In this document: piece by piece, positions 28,235-36,824 of the stretch
How the letters are laid out: every line of letters starts with the position of its first letter
Numbering within the stretch: the first letter of the stretch is position 1
Assembly (NCBI RefSeq): GCF_000420625.1
Contig: NZ_ATVH01000011.1
Span: forward strand, 620,001-684,000
DNA: 64,000 nt
Source of the DNA: Fodinicurvata sediminis DSM 21159
GTDB lineage: Bacteria; Pseudomonadota; Alphaproteobacteria; Kiloniellales; DSM-21159
Reading direction: 5' to 3'
The notes under the pieces: model-generated
What the model saw: only the letters and a program-made list of their open reading frames with translations
Told to the model about the DNA's origin: nothing
Databases searched by the model: none
Made by a program: the position numbers and the translations under genes

Positions 28235-28815
28235 AAATCCTCCTGCCCCATGGCCTTGCGCCCCCAGATCACGAGATAGGCGCCACCAGAAACGAAGCTT
28301 GTAAGCGCAACCAACGCTACCAGGGCATTCTCAACGATATAACCTGTTTCCAGTGACAATCCCAGCTTGGCCATAATCAGCGCAACCAGAAGTATCTGGG
28401 CCACGGTATTGAGCTTGCTTACAAACAAGGGCTGCACCTTCAGATCATGCGTCAGGTGATGATACAACAAGGCCCCGCCCATGATCAGGACATCACGTGA
28501 AAGCACCAGGATAACAAGCCAGGTCGCAACCTGCTCCTGAAAGCCAAGCGTAACATAGATCGCGACCAGCAAGACCTTGTCCGCCAGAGGGTCCAGATAA
28601 GCACCCAGGCGGGTCATCAATCGCCAGCGCCTGGCTATGAAACCGTCTAGGGCATCGGACGCCCCGGCTGCAACAAACAGCCAGAAAGCCGGAGCATAGG
28701 CTTCCTCAAGCATGAGTAAGACAATGACCGGGACTGCAAAAAGCCGGATCAGCGAAATGAGATTGGGCAGCCAGACAAGCCGTTCACGCCAGTCCAATGC
28801 CAACCCCTGCTTCAC
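28228..28815 (-). CDS. CDP-alcohol phosphatidyltransferase
   Basis: This 195-residue integral membrane enzyme is of the CDP-alcohol phosphotransferase family. It carries the active-site pattern D-A-L-D-G-F-I-A-R, then G-A-Y-L-D-P-L-A-D (residues about 56-79), i.e. D-x2-D-G-x2-A-R-x8-G-x3-D-x3-D. It resembles PgsA-type enzymes, which make phosphatidylglycerol phosphate, but this chromosomal neighbour of DUF2066 may be a second paralogue, so no symbol is given. Start and stop overlap adjacent genes. Confidence 0.88.
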   Translation of the reverse strand: MKQGLALDWRERLVWLPNLISLIRLFAVPVIVLLMLEEAYAPAFWLFVAAGASDALDGFIARRWRLMTRLGAYLDPLADKVLLVAIYVTLGFQEQVATWLVILVLSRDVLIMGGALLYHHLTHDLKVQPLFVSKLNTVAQILLVALIMAKLGLSLETGYIVENALVALVALTSFVSGGAYLVIWGRKAMGQEDLW

Positions 28816-29987
28816 TCAGCGTCAAAGGAAACGCTCTCGTTGGCAGCCCCTCGGTTGTTGACGATCCGCCATTGCGGCTGCTGAAAACGGCGCATCGCCT
28901 CACCCCTCGTTGGAGCGGGCTCCTCGCCTTCGATCTGCTGTCCGTTTTTGGGTTCCAGTCTCAGGTTCTCGCGTGCCAGGGCCTGTGAAAGCTGTTCCGT
29001 ACCACCGAAAAAGACGACGCGGATGACACCCTGACTGCGGGAAATGCGCTCTACATCATATTCCAGAACCGCAGAAGTCGACCCCAGGCTACGCTGCACA
29101 CGTGCCCAGTCTTCGAGGCTGTTCACGGGGACTTCAGCCAACAGCGATTCCTGCTCGTCAAACCTGAGAATGTTCTCTTCCTTCCAGATATCATTCATGG
29201 CAGACGATATCTGTTCAGCCGCACGACCAAGCGCCTGTTGCAGCCCCTCACCATCGCGCCGGGAAACGGACTCCACGGGAACATTTCGCGCATTCCCGTT
29301 TTCGTACCACTGTGCATTCAATTGAATCAGCGAGCCGCTTTCCCTTGCTACGGCAACAAGCACACCATCCGTTCCATTTGCCTGGGCAATCCTATCCAGG
29401 GCCTCACGATCGCCGGAACGTGCATCCTGTGCCGAAATCATTGACATGGCCGAGGCATCTCCAAGCGGCACACTGAAGGGAACAAGCCCTCGCCCCCTAT
29501 GATCCGCCCAAGCCTGTAGCCATGGATTGTCGTCACGCCAAAGCGTCACATCCTGTCCACGCTCGAAGACAGGAAGCACGACGACCGCTTCACTCCGCTG
29601 CTCGGCGAAAGGCACCCGCTTCTCGCGAAGCAATTGCCGGACAGCCTGGGGACGAAAACTAACCGTCAGACTGGCAATGTATCGACTGCTTGTTGTCCTC
29701 TCGTCGGAAACCCTCAGGTCCTCGACAAGGCTCGATACTTCGGAAGCACCAAGCGAGGGCACCTGATTGCGCGCGGAGCTGGGAACCAATCGGTCCATGA
29801 GCCGCGAAAGCGCACGGCTTTCCCCCAACGCGATGGCCGCTTCGCGGGCCTCAACGGCATTTGACGCTTCCACGTCAACATCTATGCCACTGACCCTGTA
29901 GAGATCATTGGCTTTGGGCTGACCGACAAGCGCAATCCCCATGAAAAGGACAGCACTCAGAGCGACTGTTAGAGAGCGAAACGACAT
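28812..29987 (-). CDS. Secreted DUF2066 protein
   Basis: The start at 29987 gives a clear signal peptide (L-T-V-A-L-S-A-V-L-F-M-G-I-A, cut near residue 25); an in-frame ATG at 30056 would put 23 polar residues ahead of it. The 391-residue product belongs to DUF2066, exported proteins of unknown function encoded in front of the CDP-alcohol transferase/perM/hdaA genes. Visible features are the L-V-P-S-S-A-R-N-Q-V segment near 70, the V-V-L-P-V-F conserved strand near 130 and a charged C-terminal 45 residues. It is the first gene of the minus-strand operon and is divergent from purM. Confidence 0.85.
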   Translation of the reverse strand: MSFRSLTVALSAVLFMGIALVGQPKANDLYRVSGIDVDVEASNAVEAREAAIALGESRALSRLMDRLVPSSARNQVPSLGASEVSSLVEDLRVSDERTTSSRYIASLTVSFRPQAVRQLLREKRVPFAEQRSEAVVVLPVFERGQDVTLWRDDNPWLQAWADHRGRGLVPFSVPLGDASAMSMISAQDARSGDREALDRIAQANGTDGVLVAVARESGSLIQLNAQWYENGNARNVPVESVSRRDGEGLQQALGRAAEQISSAMNDIWKEENILRFDEQESLLAEVPVNSLEDWARVQRSLGSTSAVLEYDVERISRSQGVIRVVFFGGTEQLSQALARENLRLEPKNGQQIEGEEPAPTRGEAMRRFQQPQWRIVNNRGAANESVSFDAE

Positions 29988-30094
29988 TGCATGGCCCTTT
30001 GGAATGCTTATGCTCGCCCCGTCCGTTGATGACCGTCGGGACATGAAGCAAGTCATACTTCAAGACGGCGTCCGATACAAATGCGGGGACAGGA

Positions 30095-31132
30095 ATGACA
30101 GGGCATAGTTACAAGGCCGCCGGAGTGGATATTGACGCGGGCAAGAGGCTGGTGGATTCCATCAAGCCGCTTGCGGACAAAACGTCCAGGCCCGGCGCAC
30201 TTGGCGGCCTTGGTGGCTTTGGCGCGGTCTTTGACCTGAAAGCCGCGGGCTTCACAGACCCCTTGCTGGTTTCCACAACAGATGGTGTCGGAACAAAGCT
30301 GAAAGTGGCAATTGCCGCAGGCAAACACGACACAATCGGCATCGACCTGGTCGCCATGTGTGTCAACGATCTGGTGGTACAGGGTGCCGAACCACTCTTC
30401 TTTCTGGACTATTACGCAACCGGCCATCTTGAGCCTGAAACAGGCCGGCAGATTGTTGCCGGAATTGCTGAGGGGTGCCATCAGGCAGGCTGCGCCCTGG
30501 TCGGGGGCGAAACGGCGGAAATGCCGGGTATGTATGCCGAGGGCGATTATGATCTCGCAGGGTTTTGCGTGGGAGGCGTGGAGCGATCCGGATTGATTAC
30601 CGGGGACACCGTTCAGGACGGCGACCTTTTGCTGGGCCTCTCGTCCAGCGGGTTCCACTCGAATGGTTTTTCACTCGTCCGCAAAATTGTTTCCGACCTG
30701 GGGCTCAATTACGCTGACGCGGCACCGTTTGACACAGACAGGACACTCGCGGAAGCGCTCCTGTCCCCGACCCGGATCTATGTCCAGAGCTGTCTGGCCG
30801 CACTGTCCACCGGTGGCGTCAAGGCAATGGCTCATATCACAGGTGGTGGCCTGGTTGAGAACCTGCCACGGGTCATGCCGGCCGGGCTAGCAGCCAGAAT
30901 AGATACCGCGTCCTGGAAACGGCCCGCGGAGTTCGACTGGATTGCTCGGACGGGTCAGGTCGAGACAACGGACCTCTATCGGACCTTTAACTGCGGTATT
31001 GGTATGGTCTTGCTGGCTGATGCTGGCTTGGCCGACGTTGTGGCTGAAGTGGCCCGCCAGAAGGGGGAAGAGGTGACCACACTTGGTTACGTCGTTCCAC
31101 GAGGGGACGGCCCGGCCGTGGTGCTGGACTGA
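30095..31132 (+). CDS. purM: AIR synthetase (phosphoribosylformylglycinamidine cyclo-ligase)
   Basis: PurM catalyses the fifth step of purine synthesis, making AIR from FGAM with ATP. It has 345 residues. The N-terminal [11 protein letters not shown], the T-D-G-V-G-T-K-L segment near residue 64 and the [11 protein letters not shown] loop near 141-151 are family signatures. purN follows four bases after the stop, the normal purMN pairing, and the start is 107 bases from the divergent DUF2066 gene. Confidence 0.97.
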   Translation: MTGHSYKAAGVDIDAGKRLVDSIKPLADKTSRPGALGGLGGFGAVFDLKAAGFTDPLLVSTTDGVGTKLKVAIAAGKHDTIGIDLVAMCVNDLVVQGAEPLFFLDYYATGHLEPETGRQIVAGIAEGCHQAGCALVGGETAEMPGMYAEGDYDLAGFCVGGVERSGLITGDTVQDGDLLLGLSSSGFHSNGFSLVRKIVSDLGLNYADAAPFDTDRTLAEALLSPTRIYVQSCLAALSTGGVKAMAHITGGGLVENLPRVMPAGLAARIDTASWKRPAEFDWIARTGQVETTDLYRTFNCGIGMVLLADAGLADVVAEVARQKGEEVTTLGYVVPRGDGPAVVLD

Positions 31133-31136
31133 CGCA

Positions 31137-31808
31137 ATGGCGAGCGCCCTCAGAGAGCCCCTGCGTGTTGCCGTTATGGTATCCGGGCGCGGCAGCAATT
31201 TGCAGGCCTTGCTGAATTCGGCGGACGCACCCGACTCCCCTGCCTCGATAGGGCTTGTGGTCTCGAATGTTCCCAACGTGCAGGCTCTGGAGCGCGCCAA
31301 GGTCGCCGGCATCAGGACCGAAGTTGTTCCTCACCGCGATTTCGACAGCCGCGAAGCCTTTGAGCGGGAAATGTCTGATGTTCTCGAAAGCGCATCACCG
31401 GATATAATTTGCCAGGCAGGTTTCATGCGTATCCTGACACCCTGGTTCATCGAACGTTGGAACGGACGGCTGATCAACATCCACCCCTCACTGCTGCCAG
31501 CCTTTCCGGGCCTCAAGACCCATGAGCGTGCCTTGGAGGCAGGTGTTCGGGTGCATGGCTGCACCGTTCATATGGTGCGGTCCGAAGTGGATAGCGGTCC
31601 CATCATCGGGCAGGCCGCCGTTCCGGTATTGCCCAATGACGATCCGGACAGCCTGGCAGAACGCGTGCTGCAGGCAGAACACAGGCTTTATCCGACTTGC
31701 CTGAAGCTGATTGCAGAGGGAAAGGTCCAAATTGGCTCAGACTCTGTATTCCTGGCCACCGATCTTTGCGATGAACGCCAGGTTCTGCTCAATCCGGCCG
31801 CAGTTTAG
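31137..31808 (+). CDS. purN: Phosphoribosylglycinamide formyltransferase
   Basis: PurN transfers a formyl group from 10-formyl-THF to GAR in purine synthesis. It has 223 residues with the ATG at 31137. Motifs are V-S-G-R-G-S-N-L-Q-A-L near residues 15-25, the catalytic N-I-H-P-S-L-L-P near 112-119, and H-G-C-T-V-H-M-V followed by D-S-G-P-I-I-G-Q, which holds the catalytic His and Asp. It follows purM by four bases. Confidence 0.96.
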   Translation: MASALREPLRVAVMVSGRGSNLQALLNSADAPDSPASIGLVVSNVPNVQALERAKVAGIRTEVVPHRDFDSREAFEREMSDVLESASPDIICQAGFMRILTPWFIERWNGRLINIHPSLLPAFPGLKTHERALEAGVRVHGCTVHMVRSEVDSGPIIGQAAVPVLPNDDPDSLAERVLQAEHRLYPTCLKLIAEGKVQIGSDSVFLATDLCDERQVLLNPAAV

Positions 31809-31893
31809 CTTGTATGGATCTGTGTTTTTTCCTAGATAGTCGCGCAGAACCAAGCAGCCATCAGCGCCAAACCACTGTGTCAGGGGGAAGAAG

Positions 31894-32016
31894 ATGAACG
31901 AAGACCGCATGCTGCAGGATCACAAGTCGACTTATTCAGGTTTCCTTAAATTTGCCACTATTGGATCTTCCATCGTGGCCATCGTGCTGATCCTGATGGG
32001 ACTCTTGCTGGTATGA
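31894..32016 (+). CDS. 40-residue aa3-type cytochrome oxidase subunit IV-like protein
   Basis: A short gene with a strong ribosome site (AGGGGGA at 31882-31888, six bases before the ATG) encodes 40 residues. It has a polar start (M-N-E-D-R-M-L-Q-D), H-K-S-T-Y-S-G-F-L-K-F at residues 10-20, and one membrane helix to the C-terminus. The His-x2-Thr-Tyr-x-Gly-Phe pattern followed by a single helix matches the bacterial aa3-type cytochrome c oxidase subunit IV family. A terminator follows 4 bases later. No oxidase genes are in the window, so the partner would be encoded elsewhere. Confidence 0.75.
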   Translation: MNEDRMLQDHKSTYSGFLKFATIGSSIVAIVLILMGLLLV

Positions 32017-32020
32017 CACA

Positions 32021-32050
32021 AAAAAGGCGGGATCTATATCCCGCCTTTTT
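32021..32050. terminator. Bidirectional Rho-independent terminator
   Basis: A 13-base perfect inverted repeat (aaaaaggcgggat / atcccgccttttt) with a 4-base loop lies between the CoxIV-like gene on the plus strand and ndk on the minus strand. T runs are present on both strands, so it serves both genes. Confidence 0.92.
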
Positions 32051-32067
32051 GCTGCTGCCTGGGCAGC

Positions 32068-32490
32068 TTAACCGACAATTTCCTCGTCCTTGAAGAAGAA
32101 GGAAATTTCCTGCTTGGCCGTCTCCGGGGAGTCGGAGCCATGAACTGAATTTGCTTCGATATTCTCGGCAAAGTCGGCGCGAATGGTCCCCTCTGCCGCT
32201 TCGGCCGGGTTGGTTGCGCCCATGACTTCCCGGTTTTTTGCGATCGCATCGTCACCTTCCAGAACCTGGACAACGACAGAACCAGAAGTCATGAAGGAAA
32301 CGAGGTCATTGAAGAAGGGGCGTTCCTTGTGCACAGCATAGAAACCCTCGGCCTGATCCTTGCTCAACTTGATGCGCTTTTGCGCGACCACACGCAGGCC
32401 CGCCGATTCCAGGCGGTCGATGATCTTTCCGGTGATGTTGCGCTGGGTTGCATCAGGCTTGATGATTGAAAGAGTGCGTTCCTTGGCCAT
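32068..32490 (-). CDS. ndk: Nucleoside diphosphate kinase
   Basis: Ndk equalises nucleoside triphosphate pools through a phosphohistidine intermediate. It has 140 residues. Visible are the N-terminal [18 protein letters not shown] near residue 91, and the active-site histidine in N-S-V-H-G-S-D-S at about 117. It shares a bidirectional terminator with the upstream plus-strand gene and is divergent from the ABC-F gene. Confidence 0.97.
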   Translation of the reverse strand: MAKERTLSIIKPDATQRNITGKIIDRLESAGLRVVAQKRIKLSKDQAEGFYAVHKERPFFNDLVSFMTSGSVVVQVLEGDDAIAKNREVMGATNPAEAAEGTIRADFAENIEANSVHGSDSPETAKQEISFFFKDEEIVG

Positions 32491-32623
32491 GATCGTGTAA
32501 ATCTCCTGCTGGCGTGAATGTCGCGCGCCTTATACTGGCCCAAAGCGGCAACCACAACCTCGCCGGCTCTGCCTTTTTGGAAAGGCTGCCGTTCCTGACA
32601 GCAAGTTACAAACAGTCTGAAAC

Positions 32624-34510
32624 ATGCTCCAAATCAGCAATCTCGAGTATCACGTCGAAGGGCGCGCGCTCTTTGCGAAAGCCTCCGTCACGCTGTCCGA
32701 AAAGTGGCGCGTTGGAATCGTTGGACGAAACGGCACGGGCAAGACCACGCTGTTCCGCCTGATCGACGGCAGCCTGTCTCCCGACCGGGGCGAGATCGCG
32801 CTGGCCGGTCAAAGGCGAATTGGACAGGTCTCGCAGGAAGCTCCGGGTGGGGAAACGAGCCTGATCGACACGGTTCTGCAGGCGGACCGGGAACGAACGG
32901 CTCTCATGAATGAGGCCGAAAGTGCAACCGATCCCATGCGCATTGCTGAAATTCACGAACGCCTGACCACAATCCGGGCTGACAGTGCCCCAGCGCGCGC
33001 GAGCCGGATCCTGGCAGGTCTTGGCTTTGACGAAGAAGCCCAGAATCGGCCCTGCTCCAGTTACTCAGGCGGCTGGAGGATGCGTGTGGCCTTGGCGGCA
33101 CTGCTTTTTTCCGAACCTGAGTTGCTATTGCTTGATGAGCCCACCAACCACCTGGACCTGGAAGCAACGCTCTGGCTCGAGAACTACCTGGCCAACTATC
33201 CGGGCACACTCTTGCTGATCAGCCATGACCGCCAGCTCCTCAACAACATTCCCGATCATATCCTTCATCTGGAAGGTGGAAAACTCACACTCTACAATGG
33301 CAATTATGACACCTTCGCGCGCACACGGCAGGAGAGGCTTGAGCATGAAGCCGCCTATAATGCGAAGGTCATCGCCCAGCGCAAACACATCCAAGCCTTC
33401 GTGGACCGCTTCAGGGCCAAGGCCAACAAGGCCAAGCAGGCCCAATCCCGTCTCAAGATGCTGGAGCGGCTCCAGACCGTCACCACGATCGTGGACGATC
33501 ACAAGGTTTCCCTGAACTTTCCTCGGCCGGAATCTCTTGCTCCGCCCATCATCACGCTCGAGCAGACCGAGGTCGGCTATCCTCCGAATCCGCCTGTCCT
33601 GCGCAATCTCAACCTGCGTGTGGATATGGATGATCGCATTGCCTTGCTTGGGGCGAACGGCAACGGAAAATCAACCCTGGCCAAACTGCTGGCCGGGCGC
33701 CTTGCCCCGGTGGCTGGAAACAAGCACAACTCGGGCAAGCTGCGCGTGGGCTACTTTGCCCAGGATCAAAGCGAGGAACTGGACTACAACGCCACGCCCA
33801 TCGAGAACCTTAGGCGCCTGATGCCGGAGGCCAAGCCCCAGGCCATCAGGAACCATCTGGGGCGCTTTGGCTTCTCTGGTCACCATGCGGAAACACCTGT
33901 TGAGAAACTGAGTGGGGGTGAGAAGGCACGCCTGCTCTTTGCCCTGATAAGCCGAGAGAATCCGCATCTGCTAATCCTGGACGAACCGACGAACCACCTG
34001 GACATCGACGCACGTGATGCCTTGATGGAAGCGCTCAATGACTTCGAAGGCGCAATCATCCTGGTCAGCCATGACGCCTATCTGGTGGAAACGGTCGCCG
34101 AACGGCTGTGGCTGGTTCAGAACGGCTCTGTTCAAAGTTATCAGGGTGATATGGAGGAATACCGACAACTCCTGCTGGAGCAACGGCGTGAGGAGCGACG
34201 CCGCTCACAGGAGGAAAAGGTCCGCGCCCCCACAGGTCCCTCACGCAAGGAACAACGCAGGGAAGCTGCGCAGAACCGGGCTGCACTGGCAGAGCTTCGC
34301 AAATCCGCCAAGGCCATGGAGCGCAAACTGGCCAAGCTGTCAGAGCAGAAACAGAAGCTGGAAAACGAAATGGCGGATCCGGCGCTCTACACAAACGATC
34401 CGGAACGCGCCACTCTGTTGCAAAGACAGCATTCGGAACTGGAGCGGGAAATTTCCCGCCTGGAGGAAGATTGGCTGAAGGCACAGGAAAGCCTGGAGGC
34501 GGCCGGCTAA
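32624..34510 (+). CDS. ABC-F family ATPase (Uup/YheS-like)
   Basis: This is a 628-residue soluble protein with two ABC domains and no membrane helix. Walker A motifs are G-R-N-G-T-G-K-T-T (34-42) and G-A-N-G-N-G-K-S-T (near 343-351); signatures are Y-S-G-G-W-R-M-R near 147 and L-S-G-G-E-K-A-R near 428. The linker between them is highly basic, and the C-terminal 100 residues form a coiled coil, as in Uup and YheS. ABC-F proteins act on the ribosome; exact subfamily is uncertain. It converges on holC. Confidence 0.92.
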   Translation: MLQISNLEYHVEGRALFAKASVTLSEKWRVGIVGRNGTGKTTLFRLIDGSLSPDRGEIALAGQRRIGQVSQEAPGGETSLIDTVLQADRERTALMNEAESATDPMRIAEIHERLTTIRADSAPARASRILAGLGFDEEAQNRPCSSYSGGWRMRVALAALLFSEPELLLLDEPTNHLDLEATLWLENYLANYPGTLLLISHDRQLLNNIPDHILHLEGGKLTLYNGNYDTFARTRQERLEHEAAYNAKVIAQRKHIQAFVDRFRAKANKAKQAQSRLKMLERLQTVTTIVDDHKVSLNFPRPESLAPPIITLEQTEVGYPPNPPVLRNLNLRVDMDDRIALLGANGNGKSTLAKLLAGRLAPVAGNKHNSGKLRVGYFAQDQSEELDYNATPIENLRRLMPEAKPQAIRNHLGRFGFSGHHAETPVEKLSGGEKARLLFALISRENPHLLILDEPTNHLDIDARDALMEALNDFEGAIILVSHDAYLVETVAERLWLVQNGSVQSYQGDMEEYRQLLLEQRREERRRSQEEKVRAPTGPSRKEQRREAAQNRAALAELRKSAKAMERKLAKLSEQKQKLENEMADPALYTNDPERATLLQRQHSELEREISRLEEDWLKAQESLEAAG

Positions 34511-34543
34511 AACAGCCCAGGCTTGCCTATGTGAGTCCCTCGC

Positions 34544-34999
34544 TCAGCTTGTCTGCTTCTTCTGCCATTGCCCTTGCTCGTCCTGCTGCCAGTAGGTCAT
34601 CTCCAAGGGCAGCTCCTTGCAGCGTTTCCATTCTGCGCGTGCGGCCTGCAGGGCCTCTGCATCCCTGCCATCGAAAAGCAGTGCGCAAAGTTCAAAGGCG
34701 TCCAGTCGCTCACTGGCCGCACCATCAGTTAGAAACAGATACTGGGCCCCATTCGGATTTTCATCGCGATCCGTCAGCCAGATCGGTTGCTGCTCTGCGA
34801 AACCATCACGGCGCGTGCCATGCGGCAGGAACGAGCGGTCGCTGTAGCTCCACAGATGTGAACAGAGAGCTTCCACCCGTTCTTCCGAGCGCGCCAGGAC
34901 AACCGCCCGCTTGCCACGCTCCAGGGTCTTTTCCAGAAGTTTTGGCAAGGCGGACTCGAGGCTCGTCGCCGTCAGGTGATAGAAACGAACCTCGGCCAC
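34544..34999 (-). CDS. holC: DNA polymerase III subunit chi
   Basis: HolC links the clamp loader to SSB during replication. The 151-residue length and the N-terminus V-R-F-Y-H-L-T, the R-A-V-V-L-A-R-S-E-E-R-V-E-A-L segment near 30-45, L-W-S-Y-S-D-R-S-F-L-P-H-G near 50 and P-I-W-L-T near 73 match the chi family. It lies 12 bases downstream of pepA on the same strand, the usual pepA-holC pairing. Confidence 0.94.
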   Translation of the reverse strand: MAEVRFYHLTATSLESALPKLLEKTLERGKRAVVLARSEERVEALCSHLWSYSDRSFLPHGTRRDGFAEQQPIWLTDRDENPNGAQYLFLTDGAASERLDAFELCALLFDGRDAEALQAARAEWKRCKELPLEMTYWQQDEQGQWQKKQTS

Positions 35000-35011
35000 G
35001 CTTGCCTTCCG

Positions 35012-36514
35012 TCAGTCTTCCAGGGTGTCCGCCACATAGCGATCCAGAAGGCGAACACCATGAGCTGTCGCACCCTTTGGGACAGTCGGCTTGTCCTTCT
35101 CGGACCAGGTCACACCGGCAATGTCCAGATGTGCCCAGGAAACTCCATCCTGTATGAACCGCTTCAGGAACTGCGCCGCCGTGATGGAACCGCCCCATCG
35201 GTTGCCGGTGTTCTTCATATCGGCGGCATCGCTGTTGATGAGCTGGTCGAATTCCTCGCCCATCGGCATGTGCCAGACAGCTTCCGAAGTTGCTTCTCCT
35301 GCCTTCTCGAGGCTGGCCACCAAATCCTCGTTGTTGGAAAACAATCCCGCCTGAGACTTGCCCAATGCCACCAGTATGGCGCCTGTCAGGGTTGCCAGGT
35401 CGATAATCGTTTTGGGCTTGAAGCGTTCCTGCGCGTACCAGAGCGCATCCGCCAGGACCAAGCGACCCTCGGCGTCCGTGTTGATGATCTCGATGGTCTG
35501 CCCGGACATGGAGGTGACGATATCACCCGGCCGCTGGGCACGCCCGTCCGGCATGTTCTCGACCAAACCGCAAACACCCACAGCATTCACCTTCGCCTTG
35601 CGGGAAGCGAGCACATGCATGAGGCCAAGGACAACACCGGCTCCGCCCATGTCCCACTTCATGTCCTCCATGCTGGCCGCTGGCTTGATGGAAATGCCCC
35701 CTGTATCGAAACAGACACCCTTGCCGACGAAGGCAACCGGAAAATCATCATTCTTTGTCCCGGCACCCTGCCAGGTCATGACCAGAAGCTGAGATTCCCG
35801 TTGCGAGCCCTCTCCAACACCCAACAAGGCGTGCATACCCCGTTTGCGCATTTCATCTTCGCCCAGGACCTCGATCTTCACGCCCAGCTTTTCAAGTTGG
35901 CGCGCTCTTTCGACAAAGCTTTCCGGATAGATGATGTTGGCTGGTTCGGATATGACGTCGCGCGCAAGGAACACGCCCGGAACCGTTTTCTCCAGATCCT
36001 GGTAAAGCTTCTCAGCGGCCTTGTGCTCTTTCAGAGCCAGGGTCACTGTCTCCAGTGTCGGCTTCTTGTCTTCCTTCTCCCGCGTACGGTAGCGGTCAAA
36101 ACGGTAACTGCGCAGGCTTGCGCCGTAACCGATACGGGCTGCCAACTGCTCCTGACTGATCTGCCCAGAACTCTGTGATTCCAGCATCAGAGTGGCCTTC
36201 GTGACTCCGGTCTGGTTCAGGTGGAACAGCAGGTTTCCGCCAAGTGCTTCCCAGTCCAACTCACCATTTTCCGATGGCTTGCCAATGCCTGCGAGAACGA
36301 TCCGGTCCAGTTCAAGCCCTTGCGGAGCCAGGACATCGAGAAACTCGCTTTTCTTGCCTTGAAAACGTTTGCTTGCCTCCAAGGCACGCTTAAGGCTTCC
36401 GTTGGACGTTCGATCCAGTTCTGCACCGATCTCGCCGAACTGCCCGTCTTCCTGGACGGTCACGACAACCGTGCCCTTGCCGGGCACCTCAGGTGCTGAA
36501 AAACCGATCTTCAT
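35012..36514 (-). CDS. pepA: Leucyl aminopeptidase
   Basis: This cytoplasmic M17 zinc/manganese aminopeptidase has 500 residues. The C-terminal catalytic domain shows V-G-K-G-V-C-F-D-T-G-G-I-S (metal-binding Lys/Asp, near residue 251), M-K-W-D-M-G-G-A-G near 275 and the M17 signature N-T-D-A-E-G-R-L near 340. The N-terminal 160 residues are the variable macro-like domain. The gene is divergent from lptD across a 310-base gap and is followed by holC. Confidence 0.96.
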   Translation of the reverse strand: MKIGFSAPEVPGKGTVVVTVQEDGQFGEIGAELDRTSNGSLKRALEASKRFQGKKSEFLDVLAPQGLELDRIVLAGIGKPSENGELDWEALGGNLLFHLNQTGVTKATLMLESQSSGQISQEQLAARIGYGASLRSYRFDRYRTREKEDKKPTLETVTLALKEHKAAEKLYQDLEKTVPGVFLARDVISEPANIIYPESFVERARQLEKLGVKIEVLGEDEMRKRGMHALLGVGEGSQRESQLLVMTWQGAGTKNDDFPVAFVGKGVCFDTGGISIKPAASMEDMKWDMGGAGVVLGLMHVLASRKAKVNAVGVCGLVENMPDGRAQRPGDIVTSMSGQTIEIINTDAEGRLVLADALWYAQERFKPKTIIDLATLTGAILVALGKSQAGLFSNNEDLVASLEKAGEATSEAVWHMPMGEEFDQLINSDAADMKNTGNRWGGSITAAQFLKRFIQDGVSWAHLDIAGVTWSEKDKPTVPKGATAHGVRLLDRYVADTLED

Positions 36515-36824
36515 CTATTCTTCCTCGCTATTTTTGGCGGATGGCCATGAAGATAGGACGAGCGCCCGGCAAGCTAAACCCCTAACTTGCCGTACTCGCC
36601 CTGCTGGCATGCTGCCTGGACAGACAAAGCCGGCCTTCAATCCTCCTGTGCGGACATTATTCCATGCGATTGCGCATTTTCTCACTTACAGTGGACAAGG
36701 CTGGTTGACGCTGGCACCAGTTTGCGCTTCAAGCGACATACTGGATCTGTTTTGACAGTGGACCAGGCGGGCAATTGGGGGCCATGTTGGCCTGCCGTGA
36801 TCTCAGGGGGATCTCAGAGTCAAA
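36515..36824. other. Divergent pepA-lptD intergenic region
   Basis: This 310-base gap holds no convincing gene. It contains an inverted repeat cggcaag-N12-cttgccg at 36567-36592, nearer pepA, and two 17-base direct repeats that match at 15 positions (acagtggacaaggctgg at 36688-36704 and 36755-36771), the second ending 53 bases before the lptD start. It must carry promoters for both genes, but no strong sigma70 pair stands out. Confidence 0.4.

Noticed and set aside
34976-36178. Open frame of 400 codons antisense to pepA
   Set aside because: pepA carries the full M17 signature on the other strand; this frame has no motif or start signal.
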